Source: Chitinophaga terrae (ex Kim and Jung 2007) (GTDB taxonomy: Bacteria; Bacteroidota; Bacteroidia; Chitinophagales; Chitinophagaceae). Taken from it: 64,000 nt of DNA. Each line of letters opens with the position of its first letter. Positions within the stretch are counted from its first letter, which is position 1. This document shows positions 33,655 to 42,678 of this stretch, one piece after another. A model generated the notes under the pieces. It saw only the letters and a program-made list of their open reading frames with translations, had not been told where the DNA came from and searched no databases. The position numbers and the translations under genes are program-made. Where the stretch lies: NCBI RefSeq assembly GCF_900107795.1, contig NZ_FNRL01000003.1, positions 186,001-250,000 on the forward strand, given 5' to 3'.

Positions 33655-36057
33655 TTGAAACAGTTTTACCTCATTATCAACCTAATTCTGATTAACCTCA
33701 TTGCAACGGCACAATCAGGCATCATTAAGGGGAAAGTAACATTCGCCGACGGTCAGCCTGCGGCGTTTGTAACAATTGGACTTAAGAATACCAAAAAGGG
33801 CACTATCACAGGCGAAGATGGCCTCTTTACATTAAAAAATATAAAAGCAGGAGAGCATGTATTGGTCATTTCCTATACAGGCACTAAAACTATAAGCAAA
33901 AGCGTAACAGTACAGCCCGACCAGGTTACCGACATCAGCGTTGCCCTGGAAGCTACCGCCAGCCAGTTAAACGAAATCGTTGTTGCCGGCGCACATGGCA
34001 AAACCATCAACAGGAAACCGGTTAGTATCGGTAAATTACCTGTTGCGGCTATGGACCTTCCGCAAAGCGTTACCGTAATAGGACAGAAAACCCTGGAGGA
34101 ACAACAGGTACAACGCCTGAGCGATGTAGTTAAAAATATCAACGGCGTATATATGGCTTCTATGAGGGCCGGTACCCAGGAAACTTTCAACTCCCGCGGT
34201 TACGGTTTCTCCAGCACCAATACCTTTAAGAATGGCGCCCGCGTGAATTCCGGCGCTATGCCTGAAATGAGCGGTCTTGAAAAGGTTGAAGTGCTGAAAG
34301 GCAGTGCAGCCATCCTGTACGGCAACGTATCTCCCGGCGCTGTATTGAACATGGTTACCAAACAACCTAAATTCAAGTTTGGCGGAGAAGTGAACGTTCG
34401 TGCAGGCAGCTATGGTTTGCTTAAACCGGCGTTCGATGTTTACGGCCCGCTCTCTTCAAACGTTGCTTACCGCGTTAACGGCGCTTTTGAAACTGCCGAC
34501 AGTTACCGCGACCAGGTACACAGCAAACGTTACTACATTAACCCCTCTTTGCTGTTTAAACTGAGCGACCGTACTCAATTGCTCGTGCAGGCCGATTACC
34601 TGAAACATGATTTTACACCTGATTTTGGTATTGGTTCTATTGCAGATACGGCGATCAACAAAGTATCGCGCAACACCTTCTTTGGAGCGCCATGGCAGTA
34701 TGCGCATACCCAGCAAACCACTACTTCTGCCAACTTAAGGCATGAACTGAACAGCAACTGGACTTTAACCGCTAACATCGCTTATTCCAAATACCAACGC
34801 GATTACTATTCGATAGAAAGGATACAGGCCCGCAAAGACAGTATCTGGCAACGTCCCCTGGGCAGAAATGCAACTAACGAAGATTACTACGCAGCACAGG
34901 TAGATTTCACAGGAAAGATCAAAACCGGTTCACTGGAACATACTGTGTTGGTAGGGGCAGATGCAGACAGGTACCTGACAGGCACCTATGCTTACACCGT
35001 ACCAAGCATCAATAAAACAACGGGGATTTACGATAGCGTAAATGTTTATGACCTGGATAAATACGCAAGGCGTACAGACAGGCCCGGCGATACGCTGAAA
35101 ACCGTGACAAATGCTCCGGTTAACAGGGTAGGGGTATACGTACAGGACCTGATCAGCGTTTCAGAGAAATTGAAAGTGCTGGCAGGGGTTAGATTTTCTT
35201 ACCTGCAAAACGAATCTACCGTTGCCTATGATATGAAATCAGGCGCGAAAAAAGATAATAACAACGCTAAATACGATCACGCATTTTCACCACGGTTTGG
35301 TATCGTATATAAGCCAATCCCTGCAACGGCAATATTCGCCAGCTATTCGACATCTTTTACGCCAAACTCCGGTCTGGATATCGACAGCAACTCCCTGAAA
35401 CCTTCTACTATCGAACAGTATGAAGTAGGGGTGAAGAACGACCTGTTTAAAGGACTATTGTCTGTTAACCTGACACTTTACCGTATCCGCAACAACAACT
35501 ATGCGCAAACGGCTATCTTTAATAAATTCGGAGAGCCTAACAACAACACTTCCCTGAAGGCATTGATAGGCGAAACACTGAGCCAGGGAGTGGAATTGGA
35601 CATTGCCGGTCACCCTGCTGCAGGCCTGGATGTGATTGCAGGATACAGCTACAATAATATCACGATAGAAAAAGCGCCTGAAAAGAATGGATCTGTATCA
35701 GGCGAGCGGCTGGTAGGTAACCCGAACCACACCGCTAATGCAAGCGTGTTCTATACCATCCAGCAATCTAAACTGAAAGGGTTGAAATTCGGGGTAGGTT
35801 ATTACTATATTGGTCAGCGTTACGCAGGCTGGAACAATACCACCGACAGCAAGGGAATGGTGGCTAAAAGCAGGTTGATCTCCGTTCCGGGCTTCTCAAC
35901 ACTGGACCTTAGCGCCGGTTATTCCTTCAAACGTTTTGCAGTAATGGCTAAAGTTTCGAACGTTACCAATACTTACAATTACTACGTACACGAGAACTAC
36001 AGCATCAATCCTATTCCGCCTACCCAGTTCACAGGAACTGTTTCTTACAAATTCTAG
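33655..36057 (+). CDS. TonB-dependent siderophore-type receptor
   Basis: The apparent start is TTG, giving MKQFYLIINLILINLIATAQ as signal peptide. The 800-residue protein has a CarboxypepD_reg-like domain (~22-100), then a siderophore-receptor plug with the typical DLPQSVTVIGQKTLEEQQVQRLSDVV. The barrel ends TGTVSYKF with terminal Phe, as needed for BAM assembly. It would import ferric siderophore or a similar chelate across the outer membrane. It is a single gene bounded by hairpins; no Fur box was confidently found. Confidence 0.9.
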   Translation: MKQFYLIINLILINLIATAQSGIIKGKVTFADGQPAAFVTIGLKNTKKGTITGEDGLFTLKNIKAGEHVLVISYTGTKTISKSVTVQPDQVTDISVALEATASQLNEIVVAGAHGKTINRKPVSIGKLPVAAMDLPQSVTVIGQKTLEEQQVQRLSDVVKNINGVYMASMRAGTQETFNSRGYGFSSTNTFKNGARVNSGAMPEMSGLEKVEVLKGSAAILYGNVSPGAVLNMVTKQPKFKFGGEVNVRAGSYGLLKPAFDVYGPLSSNVAYRVNGAFETADSYRDQVHSKRYYINPSLLFKLSDRTQLLVQADYLKHDFTPDFGIGSIADTAINKVSRNTFFGAPWQYAHTQQTTTSANLRHELNSNWTLTANIAYSKYQRDYYSIERIQARKDSIWQRPLGRNATNEDYYAAQVDFTGKIKTGSLEHTVLVGADADRYLTGTYAYTVPSINKTTGIYDSVNVYDLDKYARRTDRPGDTLKTVTNAPVNRVGVYVQDLISVSEKLKVLAGVRFSYLQNESTVAYDMKSGAKKDNNNAKYDHAFSPRFGIVYKPIPATAIFASYSTSFTPNSGLDIDSNSLKPSTIEQYEVGVKNDLFKGLLSVNLTLYRIRNNNYAQTAIFNKFGEPNNNTSLKALIGETLSQGVELDIAGHPAAGLDVIAGYSYNNITIEKAPEKNGSVSGERLVGNPNHTANASVFYTIQQSKLKGLKFGVGYYYIGQRYAGWNNTTDSKGMVAKSRLISVPGFSTLDLSAGYSFKRFAVMAKVSNVTNTYNYYVHENYSINPIPPTQFTGTVSYKF

Positions 36058-36077
36058 GCACAACTGTTTATACATTA

Positions 36078-36112
36078 AGACCGTCTCTTTTTATGAGGCG
36101 GTCTTTTTTTTA
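36078..36112 (+). terminator. intrinsic terminator after siderophore receptor
   Basis: AGACCGTCTC pairs with GAGGCGGTCT (one G-U) and is followed by a run of eight Ts, 20 bp after the stop codon. Confidence 0.88.
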
Positions 36113-36421
36113 AAAGAGAAGCTACATTCTTTTCCTGGAAATCACTAAAAACAAAAGTGTATATTTTAGATATAAAAATCAATATAATGTAGCCAGAACA
36201 GCAACAGTAATGACCTTGACTTTTTTTCCTGGAGCCACTGGTGTATCGGTATCTATTTGTGAATGGTAGTATGATATTAATTATTATTTTTAGCTTTTCA
36301 TATCCATTTTTGCCTCCCCAGACTCAATAAATCTCCTATCAGGATATCAAATATGTTTATGCACAGCCTAAGTCCTGGTAATCATGGGAGAAATAACAGG
36401 TAAAAAAATACCAATAATGAC
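36113..36421. other. AT-rich intergenic stretch
   Basis: No gene, repeat or structured element was recognised. A degenerate promoter-like CATTTTTG occurs near 36307, which could serve the small gene downstream. Confidence 0.4.
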
Positions 36422-36691
36422 ATGATAAACGCTTTTGCATTTGTGGTTAAAGATATTAAAACCAACGCCGGAAAGGTAGGTAAACTCCTTGAAGATGCGG
36501 AGATTATTGAAAAGCTTTCTCTGACGGAAGAGGAATATAAAAATTATTTGAGTAAGGATGCACCGATTGGGCTGCTCCAAAAAATAATGGCTGAATTTGC
36601 TGATTATACCAGAATAACTCTCACCGAGGTCGTTTATGAATCAGAAAAAGAAGCTCCGGACCCTTTTGTTCCTGATGATTTAGAAGATTAA
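36422..36691 (+). CDS. small acidic protein of unknown function
   Basis: The 89-residue cytosolic protein has no cysteine, is mostly helical (AGKVGKLLEDAEIIEKLSLT, LLQKIMAEFADYT) and ends in a strongly acidic tail (DPFVPDDLED). I recognise no family. Size and helical leader-like N-terminus superficially resemble peptide-precursor proteins, but no modification enzyme is nearby. It is followed by a terminator hairpin and is probably monocistronic. Confidence 0.5.
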   Translation: MINAFAFVVKDIKTNAGKVGKLLEDAEIIEKLSLTEEEYKNYLSKDAPIGLLQKIMAEFADYTRITLTEVVYESEKEAPDPFVPDDLED

Positions 36692-36762
36692 CATCATTGA
36701 CCGGGAAGATCTAAACTGAACAGGGTTTAATCACAAATATATTGGGAGGGTTATCAAACCAA

Positions 36763-36798
36763 AAATCCGTCTCTTCAAAACAAGAGGCGGGTTCTTTA
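36763..36798 (+). terminator. intrinsic terminator after small acidic gene
   Basis: CCGTCTCTT pairs with AAGAGGCGG (one G-U) across a short A/C loop, with a T-rich tail. The stem resembles that of the 36078 terminator. Confidence 0.7.
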
Positions 36799-36983
36799 AT
36801 TAGGGTGAAGCATTGTTCAGGACTTGGCATAAAAGTTTTCCTGTCCACTACCATACACGCAATACAACTTTATAAATACCCACAGTTCATCAAATAAAAA
36901 AGCTGCGCCAAAATTATTTGAAGATAGCTCCTTTTCATTATAACCTAACAACTATATTTACAGGATAATAATCCTGTGAACTA

Positions 36984-37916
36984 ATGAAATCGTTCTTTTT
37001 AAGTTGCCTTGTATTGCTGACTGTTGCTTGTTATGCGCAAACAGATGTGAAGAATTGTAAAAAATGTATGGTCATTGCGGAGCAATCGCAGAACCGCATC
37101 ATTATTATAGATGCCGCTACCAGCAATATTCTTTGGGAGTGGAAAGCGGCAGAATCCAATGTCAAACCGGAGCATGTGAAGTGGTTCAACACGCCCAGCG
37201 AAGCAAAAGTGGTGTATGACGGCCAATACGTACTTACCAACGCTTCCGGCGGCGGAGTAGCATTGATCAGGATAGCGGATAAGAAGGCGGTGTTTTACGC
37301 CTATGCCGGCGGTAATACCCACTCGGCCGAACTGCTGCCCGACGGAAACATCGTTTCCGCTTCCAGCACAGGCAACTACCTGATGCTGTTCAAAACAGAT
37401 ACCCTCAATTTCCCCGAACAGGTATATACTAAAAAGATCTACATCACTTTCGGCCATAACGTGGTATGGGACAAACGCCGGCAGAAACTCTGGTCGGCCG
37501 GTCGCGATTCTATGGTAGTATACCGGTACAACAACAACTGCCAGCAGCCCGACTTAATAGCGGAGCGCTCTTTTCCTATTCCCGGTCACGATGCGCACGA
37601 CCTGTTCCCGGTATATGGCAGCAAGAACAAACTCTGGATGACGGTAGGCTCCAACGTTTACCAGTTTGATGTCAACACCCTGAAGTTCGAACAGGCAGCG
37701 GTGATTCAACAGGATATCAAGAGCGTATCCAGCGGTCCTGAAGGTTACCCGACCATTGTCATAAAGCCTAAAGAGCAGTGGTGGACAGACGAAGTGCTGG
37801 ATGCCGAAGGGAAACACGTAGCGGGCCATGCTGGGTGGAAGATGTACAAAGCCCGCTGGGTGCTGCCTAACGAGTTTGCATACCCCGAAAAGCAGCAAAT
37901 CAAGCTATGTAAATAG
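36984..37916 (+). CDS. exported beta-propeller-like protein
   Basis: The 310-residue protein has a signal peptide (MKSFFLSCLVLLTVACYAQ). Propeller-type blades follow with aromatic-Asp closures (NRIIIIDAATSNILWEWKA, GGGVALIRIADKKAVFYAY, NTHSAELLPDGNIVSAS). Some stretches recall DUF6528 or PQQ-like propellers. A CKKC motif near residue 24 is the only cysteine cluster. It is probably periplasmic; no enzyme activity can be assigned. It lies 20 bp upstream of the helicase gene, which has its own promoter box. Confidence 0.6.
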   Translation: MKSFFLSCLVLLTVACYAQTDVKNCKKCMVIAEQSQNRIIIIDAATSNILWEWKAAESNVKPEHVKWFNTPSEAKVVYDGQYVLTNASGGGVALIRIADKKAVFYAYAGGNTHSAELLPDGNIVSASSTGNYLMLFKTDTLNFPEQVYTKKIYITFGHNVVWDKRRQKLWSAGRDSMVVYRYNNNCQQPDLIAERSFPIPGHDAHDLFPVYGSKNKLWMTVGSNVYQFDVNTLKFEQAAVIQQDIKSVSSGPEGYPTIVIKPKEQWWTDEVLDAEGKHVAGHAGWKMYKARWVLPNEFAYPEKQQIKLCK

Positions 37917-37923
37917 AACTTCG

Positions 37924-37931
37924 TACTTTTG
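37924..37931 (+). promoter_or_regulatory. -7 promoter element giving a near-leaderless helicase mRNA
   Basis: TACTTTTG is a perfect TAnnTTTG box ending only 5 bp before the helicase ATG at 37937. If used, transcription would begin at or beside the start codon. Confidence 0.4.
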
Positions 37932-37936
37932 CGGCA

Positions 37937-39262
37937 ATGCAAAAAAAGACATTAGGTAATATTCTTACCAATCTGAAGATCGATGCCCTCAACGAAATGC
38001 AAGAGGCATCCCTGAAAGCAAACAAGGAACATAAGGATGTGATCCTGCTATCGGCAACCGGGTCCGGCAAAACCCTGGCTTTCCTGTTGCCTGTACTGGA
38101 ACGCTTAGATCCCGCCAATAAGAAAACACAGGCCCTGATCGTAGTTCCCTCCAGGGAGCTGGCCTTACAGATAGAAAAAGTGTTCAGGCAGATGGGCACC
38201 GGTTATAAGGTAACTGCCTGCTATGGCGGCCATTTGAGGGAAACGGAAGAAAACAACCTCATTGAAGCCCCTGCCGTGATCGTGGGTACGCCCGGAAGAC
38301 TCGGAGACCACATCCGCCGGGAAAACATCAAAACCGACGGTATAGAAACTTTGGTGCTGGACGAATTTGATAAAACACTGGAATTAGGTTTCCAGGAAGA
38401 AGTATCTTTTGTTGTTGAGTCTTTGCCCCATATTAAGAAGCATATCCTTACTTCCGCTACAGAAGCGGTGGAGATACCTTCGTTCCTGGAATTGCAGGAG
38501 CCGGCGAAACTGGATTTCCTGCCGGAAGATGGCATCACAGCTCCCCGCCTTGAAATAAAGCAGGTGCTCTCGCCGGAAAATGATAAAGTAGAAACCCTGT
38601 TCAGGCTGATCTGTCACCTCGGCAACAGGTCTACCATCGTTTTCTGCAACCATCGTGAGTCGGTTGAACGCACCGGCAAAATGCTCTCTGAAAAAGGGAT
38701 ACTCAATACCTTTTATCATGGCGCTATGGAACAGCGCGACCGCGACGTAGCGCTGACCAAGTTCCGGAATGGCACTGTGAACGTACTGGTAACCACAGAC
38801 CTGGCAGCCCGGGGACTGGATATCCCGCATATCCGCTACATTATTCATTTCCAGTTACCGCATACAGAAGATAGCTGGACGCACCGCAACGGCCGGACAG
38901 CCAGGATGGAAGCCAGCGGTACTGCCATTGTGATGCTGGCGCCCGACGAAAAGCTGATGCCATACTTATCGGAAGAACAAGTAGATACCATTACCCTCCC
39001 GGAAAAAGCTGTACTCCCTGAAAAGCCCAAATGGGTTACCCTGTTCATCGGCGCAGGAAAAAAAGACAAAGTGAACAAAATAGATATCGTAGGTTTCCTT
39101 TCAAAGAAAGGGGAGCTGAAAAAAGACGATATAGGCCTCATCGAAGTGAAAGACTTCTTCTCCTTTGCGGCTGTCGTACGCTCCAAAATGAGCTACACGC
39201 TGGAACTGATCAAAAACGAGAAGATCAAGAACAAGAAGGTAAAAATCGACATCGCGAGGTAG
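37937..39262 (+). CDS. DEAD-box RNA helicase with DbpA-like RNA-binding domain
   Basis: The 441-residue cytosolic protein has Walker A ATGSGKT (40-46), motif Ia PSREL (71-75), Ib TPGR (118-121), motif II as DEFD (142-145, a variant of DEAD), motif III SAT (173-175) and motif VI HRNGRTAR. The last ~85 residues resemble the DbpA RNA-binding domain (KVNKIDIVGFLSKKGELKKD), which in DbpA targets 23S rRNA. A role in ribosome assembly is inferred. The stop codon abuts palindromic repeat B. Confidence 0.9.
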   Translation: MQKKTLGNILTNLKIDALNEMQEASLKANKEHKDVILLSATGSGKTLAFLLPVLERLDPANKKTQALIVVPSRELALQIEKVFRQMGTGYKVTACYGGHLRETEENNLIEAPAVIVGTPGRLGDHIRRENIKTDGIETLVLDEFDKTLELGFQEEVSFVVESLPHIKKHILTSATEAVEIPSFLELQEPAKLDFLPEDGITAPRLEIKQVLSPENDKVETLFRLICHLGNRSTIVFCNHRESVERTGKMLSEKGILNTFYHGAMEQRDRDVALTKFRNGTVNVLVTTDLAARGLDIPHIRYIIHFQLPHTEDSWTHRNGRTARMEASGTAIVMLAPDEKLMPYLSEEQVDTITLPEKAVLPEKPKWVTLFIGAGKKDKVNKIDIVGFLSKKGELKKDDIGLIEVKDFFSFAAVVRSKMSYTLELIKNEKIKNKKVKIDIAR

Positions 39263-39560
39263 TTTCACGCAGAGAGGCGTAAGGAGGCAAAGAGCGCAAA
39301 GGATTTTTTTTAAGGGAGCAAAGAAATAATAAGAAGCGAAGGATTTTTTTAAGAAAGCGAAGGAAATAATAAGAAGCGAAGGTTTTTTAAGAAAGCAAAG
39401 AAATTGAAGTAGCTGTTTTTTTACTAATCTTTTTCTTCAATATCCTTTCGCCCCTTATTATTTCCTTCGCTTCTTATTATTTCTTTGCTCCCTTAAAAAA
39501 AATCCTTTGCGCTCTTTGCCTCCTTACGCCTCTCTGCGTGCAATCCCCCGCATGGTGTGT
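39254..39560. repeat. long palindromic repeat element B
   Basis: Arms 39266-39343 and 39463-39540 are perfect 78-bp inverted copies starting CACGCAGAGAGGCGTAAGG. Inner arm sequence continues imperfectly to a centre near 39410-39434. The left arm holds a 40-bp tandem duplication (units from 39324 and 39364) absent from the right arm. The outer end shares GAGGT(AG)TTTCACGCAGAG with element A. The element touches the helicase stop on one side and contains the TetR stop on the other. Confidence 0.88.
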
Positions 39561-40123
39561 CTGAACGCCAACCGCAGCATGTCTTTATTGAAGTTGAAAG
39601 GGCGGCCCGACATAGCCGCGTTATCCAAATGGAATTTGACCAGGGTATAGAACGGACCATATGCTAATGCCCAGAAAACTTCCGGTGGCAATTCCACTAT
39701 TTCTTTTTTGCATACGGCATGCTCCACGAAGCGTTGCATTGCTTTCCTGAAGATGTCTTCCTGGAGGCTGGTTTGTTTGGTAATAAGGGGTGAGTTCTTG
39801 AATTGTTCCAGGAACCGGTAAAGGAGGGGATATTTCAGGATATGATCCAGGCGGTTGGTCCATTGTTTCCATAAACCTGTTTCGAAATCAGATTCGGGGT
39901 CGAAGCCTGCCAGCGTTGCTTCCATGAAGGAATCGGTGGCAAATGCGTATAGTTTGTTTAACAGGTCTTCCCTGTTCTTGTAATAGATATAGATGGTAGA
40001 TGCGGAAATATTGGCTGCCTTGGCTAATTTATGCATACTAAGACCATCGAAACCCTCGTTGACGATCATTTCGATAGCCTTTTCTCTTATAATTATTTCC
40101 TTGTTTTCGTCCTTTGTCCGCAT
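39524..40123 (-). CDS. TetR-family transcriptional regulator, C-terminus extended by repeat B
   Basis: The 199-residue protein has an N-terminal TetR DNA-binding domain (GFDGLSMHKLAKAANISAST, IYIYYKNREDLLNKLY) and a helical ligand domain. The last five residues (ARREA) and the TAA stop are encoded by the outer end of palindromic repeat B, so the native C-terminus was probably replaced. Its target is unknown. It may control itself or the peptidase E gene upstream on the same strand (29-bp gap). Confidence 0.87.
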   Translation of the reverse strand: MRTKDENKEIIIREKAIEMIVNEGFDGLSMHKLAKAANISASTIYIYYKNREDLLNKLYAFATDSFMEATLAGFDPESDFETGLWKQWTNRLDHILKYPLLYRFLEQFKNSPLITKQTSLQEDIFRKAMQRFVEHAVCKKEIVELPPEVFWALAYGPFYTLVKFHLDNAAMSGRPFNFNKDMLRLAFRHTMRGIARREA

Positions 40124-40152
40124 CTTACAAAGATAAAAGAATGATTATTCTT

Positions 40153-40869
40153 TTATCTTTTTTCTTTCAGGTCTGCCAGGGAACTGCCGGCGGGTAATTC
40201 GTACGGTTGTTCGCCTGCCAGGAATATGCGGGCGGTAAGGCTGCCTTCCAGCGTCAGGCTGTCGCCTTTTGCATAGATCCAGCTGCCTTCCCGCAGTCCT
40301 ATTACCGGGATGGCGTTTTGAGTATGAAATTCTTTTATCCTGGTTTCCCTGGTTTCTCCCATGTGTTCAGATCCCGGGATCGGGTCCAGGTAATGCGGGT
40401 TCAGGTTATAGGAGATCAGTCCCATGGTTTTGAAACTGGGCGGGTATACGATAGGCATATCGTTGGTGGTTTGCATGGTAACGCCGCCAATATTGCTGCC
40501 GGCGCTGCAACCCAGGTAAGGCGCGCCGGCGGATACGGCGTTTGCCAGCGGTTCCATGAGCGACAGTTCGTGCAATTGCTTTACCAGCAGGAAGGTGTTG
40601 CCTCCCCCGGTGAAAAATCCTTTAGCCTCGCGGATAGCGGCTGCCGGATCAGCAAATGTGTGCAATCCTTTTACCCTGATCCCGATAGCGCCCAGCGCAT
40701 CTGCCGCCCTGGCGGTATAGTCGTCGTGCGAACAACCCCCCGGCCGCGCATACGGTATAAATACTATTTCATCTACGCCGGCATACAATGTTTTCATCGC
40801 CGGTTTCAGGTATTCCAGGTACCCTTGCCCGAAAAGGGTAGAAGTACTCGCCAAAATAAAGTGTTTCAT
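40153..40869 (-). CDS. pepE: dipeptidase E (S51 family, alpha-aspartyl dipeptidase)
   Basis: The start at MKHFILASTST is preferred over seven extra codons. The 238-residue cytosolic protein has the S51 nucleophile Ser122 in LGCSAGSN and the GGGN motif at 88-91. A conserved histidine-containing segment (NPHYLDP) follows. PepE cleaves N-terminal Asp-X dipeptides. It shares a strand with tetR and may be cotranscribed. Confidence 0.87.
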   Translation of the reverse strand: MKHFILASTSTLFGQGYLEYLKPAMKTLYAGVDEIVFIPYARPGGCSHDDYTARAADALGAIGIRVKGLHTFADPAAAIREAKGFFTGGGNTFLLVKQLHELSLMEPLANAVSAGAPYLGCSAGSNIGGVTMQTTNDMPIVYPPSFKTMGLISYNLNPHYLDPIPGSEHMGETRETRIKEFHTQNAIPVIGLREGSWIYAKGDSLTLEGSLTARIFLAGEQPYELPAGSSLADLKEKR

Positions 40870-40995
40870 ACGCTCAAAAGTTCGGGGCAAATGTACAGAA
40901 AAGCGATTTTGAAAATAATTAGATAAATTTCTGAATATGTAAATCAGCTGTAGTATTATGTTTCACGGTATTTAAATGTTTTTTTAACTTTTTAA

Positions 40996-41016
40996 TTGTA
41001 ATTATGACAATTATTT
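40996..41016. promoter_or_regulatory. candidate operator upstream of GH51
   Basis: TTGTAATTATGACAATTATT contains an AATTGT/ACAATT inverted repeat spaced by 7 bp (40994-41012). It aligns at 16 of 21 bases with 16447-16467 upstream of GH127. It lies ~54-74 bp before the GH51 start. A binding site for the arabinose regulator is inferred. Confidence 0.35.
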
Positions 41017-41069
41017 TGTTGTTTTGGATCATCGAACAACGACCGTAAAATTTTTTTTAAATCCTCGTT

Positions 41070-42602
41070 ATGAAAAAACAGTATAGTTACATTCGTACCG
41101 GCATCCTGGGGCTGTTGCTTTCTTCGCAGGCATTACAAGCACAGAATAAAGTTACGTTAAGAGCTGACGCGCCAACTCAGACAATCAATAAGAACATTTA
41201 CGGGCATTTTGCCGAACATTTGGGAAACTGTATCTATGGTGGATTTTATGTAGGCGATAGTTCCGCTATTCCTAACGTCAAAGGGGTAAGAAAAGATATT
41301 ATCAGCGCGCTCCGTACGCTGAAAGTGCCTAACCTCCGCTGGCCCGGCGGTTGTTTCGCAGATACCTATCACTGGAAAGACGGGATCGGACCTAAAGATA
41401 AAAGGCCTACCATCGTTAACACCTGGTGGGGAGGGGTAACAGAGAATAATAGTTTCGGAACGCACGACTTTCTTGACATGTGTGAAGAATTAGGCGCCGA
41501 ACCGTACCTGGCAGGTAACGTTGGAAGCGGAACCCCACAGGAACTGGCCGACTGGGTACAGTATGTAAACTTCCCGGGTAAAAGCCCGATGTCGGACCTC
41601 CGCCAGCAGAACGGCCGCCAGCAACCATGGAAAGTGCATTTCTGGGGTGTGGGAAATGAAGCATGGGGGTGCGGCGGAAATATGAGACCAGAATATTATG
41701 CTGATATCTACCGGAAATATTCCACTTTCATGAGCGGCAACCTTTTCAAAATAGCCTCCGGCGCCAATTCATCTGATTATAACTGGACAGAGGTACTGAT
41801 GAAGAACATCCCGTTACATATGTTGGATGGCCTGGCCCTGCACCACTACTCAGTGGTCGACTGGAATAAAAAAGGAGATGCCGTTGATTTCACAGAAGAA
41901 CAGTACTTCCAGACCATGCGCAGCGCATGCTTTATGGACACATTGGTCCGCAAGCACTCTGCCATCATGGATAAATATGATCCAAAGAAAAAAGTAGCCC
42001 TGGTAGTAGACGAATGGGGCGGATGGTATAACGTTGAAGCAGGTACGAATCCTGGTTTCCTCTACCAGCAAAATACAATGCGCGATGCAATGATCGCCGG
42101 CGTAACCTTAAACATCTTCAACAACCACTCCGACAGGGTACGCATGGCCAACCTGGCCCAGACTGTAAACGTATTACAGGCGGTGATCCTCACCAAAGGC
42201 GAAAAACTGATCTTAACGCCTACCTACCATGTAATGGAAATGTATAACGTGCACCAGGATGCTACGCTGATACCCGTTAGCATTCAAAGCAACAACTATA
42301 CATACAAAAATGAACAGCTTCCGGCAGTTACAGCATCAGCGTCTAAAGACAAAGCAGGGGTGACCCATATCTCCCTCGTGAACATCGATGCTTCCAAACC
42401 ACAGGAAATAACTGTCGAAACCGGCGCCAGCTACAAGTCAGTGAACGGCCGTATCCTTACTTCCTCCAAATTGCAGGACTGTAACACTTTCAACCAGCCC
42501 GACAAGATCAAACCTGTTGCATTCAAAGGCGCAACTATCAAAAACAATCAACTGACTGTTAAACTGCCTCCATTCTCTGTAGTAGTACTGGAACTTAAAT
42601 AA
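41070..42602 (+). CDS. alpha-L-arabinofuranosidase, GH51
   Basis: The 510-residue enzyme has a signal peptide (to ALQAQ). It shows the GH51 (beta/alpha)8 barrel with acid/base Glu197 in GVGNEAWG and nucleophile Glu315 in VVDEWGGWY, followed by a C-terminal beta-sandwich ending in VVVLELK. It removes alpha-L-arabinofuranosyl residues from arabinan, arabinoxylan or their oligosaccharides in the periplasm. It heads the arabinose locus; an intercistronic hairpin separates it from araB. Confidence 0.93.
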   Translation: MKKQYSYIRTGILGLLLSSQALQAQNKVTLRADAPTQTINKNIYGHFAEHLGNCIYGGFYVGDSSAIPNVKGVRKDIISALRTLKVPNLRWPGGCFADTYHWKDGIGPKDKRPTIVNTWWGGVTENNSFGTHDFLDMCEELGAEPYLAGNVGSGTPQELADWVQYVNFPGKSPMSDLRQQNGRQQPWKVHFWGVGNEAWGCGGNMRPEYYADIYRKYSTFMSGNLFKIASGANSSDYNWTEVLMKNIPLHMLDGLALHHYSVVDWNKKGDAVDFTEEQYFQTMRSACFMDTLVRKHSAIMDKYDPKKKVALVVDEWGGWYNVEAGTNPGFLYQQNTMRDAMIAGVTLNIFNNHSDRVRMANLAQTVNVLQAVILTKGEKLILTPTYHVMEMYNVHQDATLIPVSIQSNNYTYKNEQLPAVTASASKDKAGVTHISLVNIDASKPQEITVETGASYKSVNGRILTSSKLQDCNTFNQPDKIKPVAFKGATIKNNQLTVKLPPFSVVVLELK

Positions 42603-42614
42603 GAAGTAAAAAAT

Positions 42615-42641
42615 TGGGCATACCAGGTTTTCGTGTGCCCA
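42615..42641 (+). terminator. hairpin between GH51 and araB
   Basis: TGGGCA pairs with TGCCCA across a 15-base loop. T-rich sequence (TTTATTT) follows. It may partially terminate or protect the GH51 transcript and set different expression from araB. Confidence 0.45.
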
Positions 42642-42678
42642 TTTATTTAAGTGTCGTAGAAACAATTAATAATAGATC

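Noticed and set aside
36422..36691. Small acidic protein considered as a peptide natural-product precursor
   Set aside because: There is no cysteine-rich or core-like C-terminus and no modification enzyme, protease or exporter nearby.
39254..39560. Repeat B considered as a CRISPR array or insertion sequence
   Set aside because: There is no spacer periodicity and no transposase; the structure is a single long palindrome.
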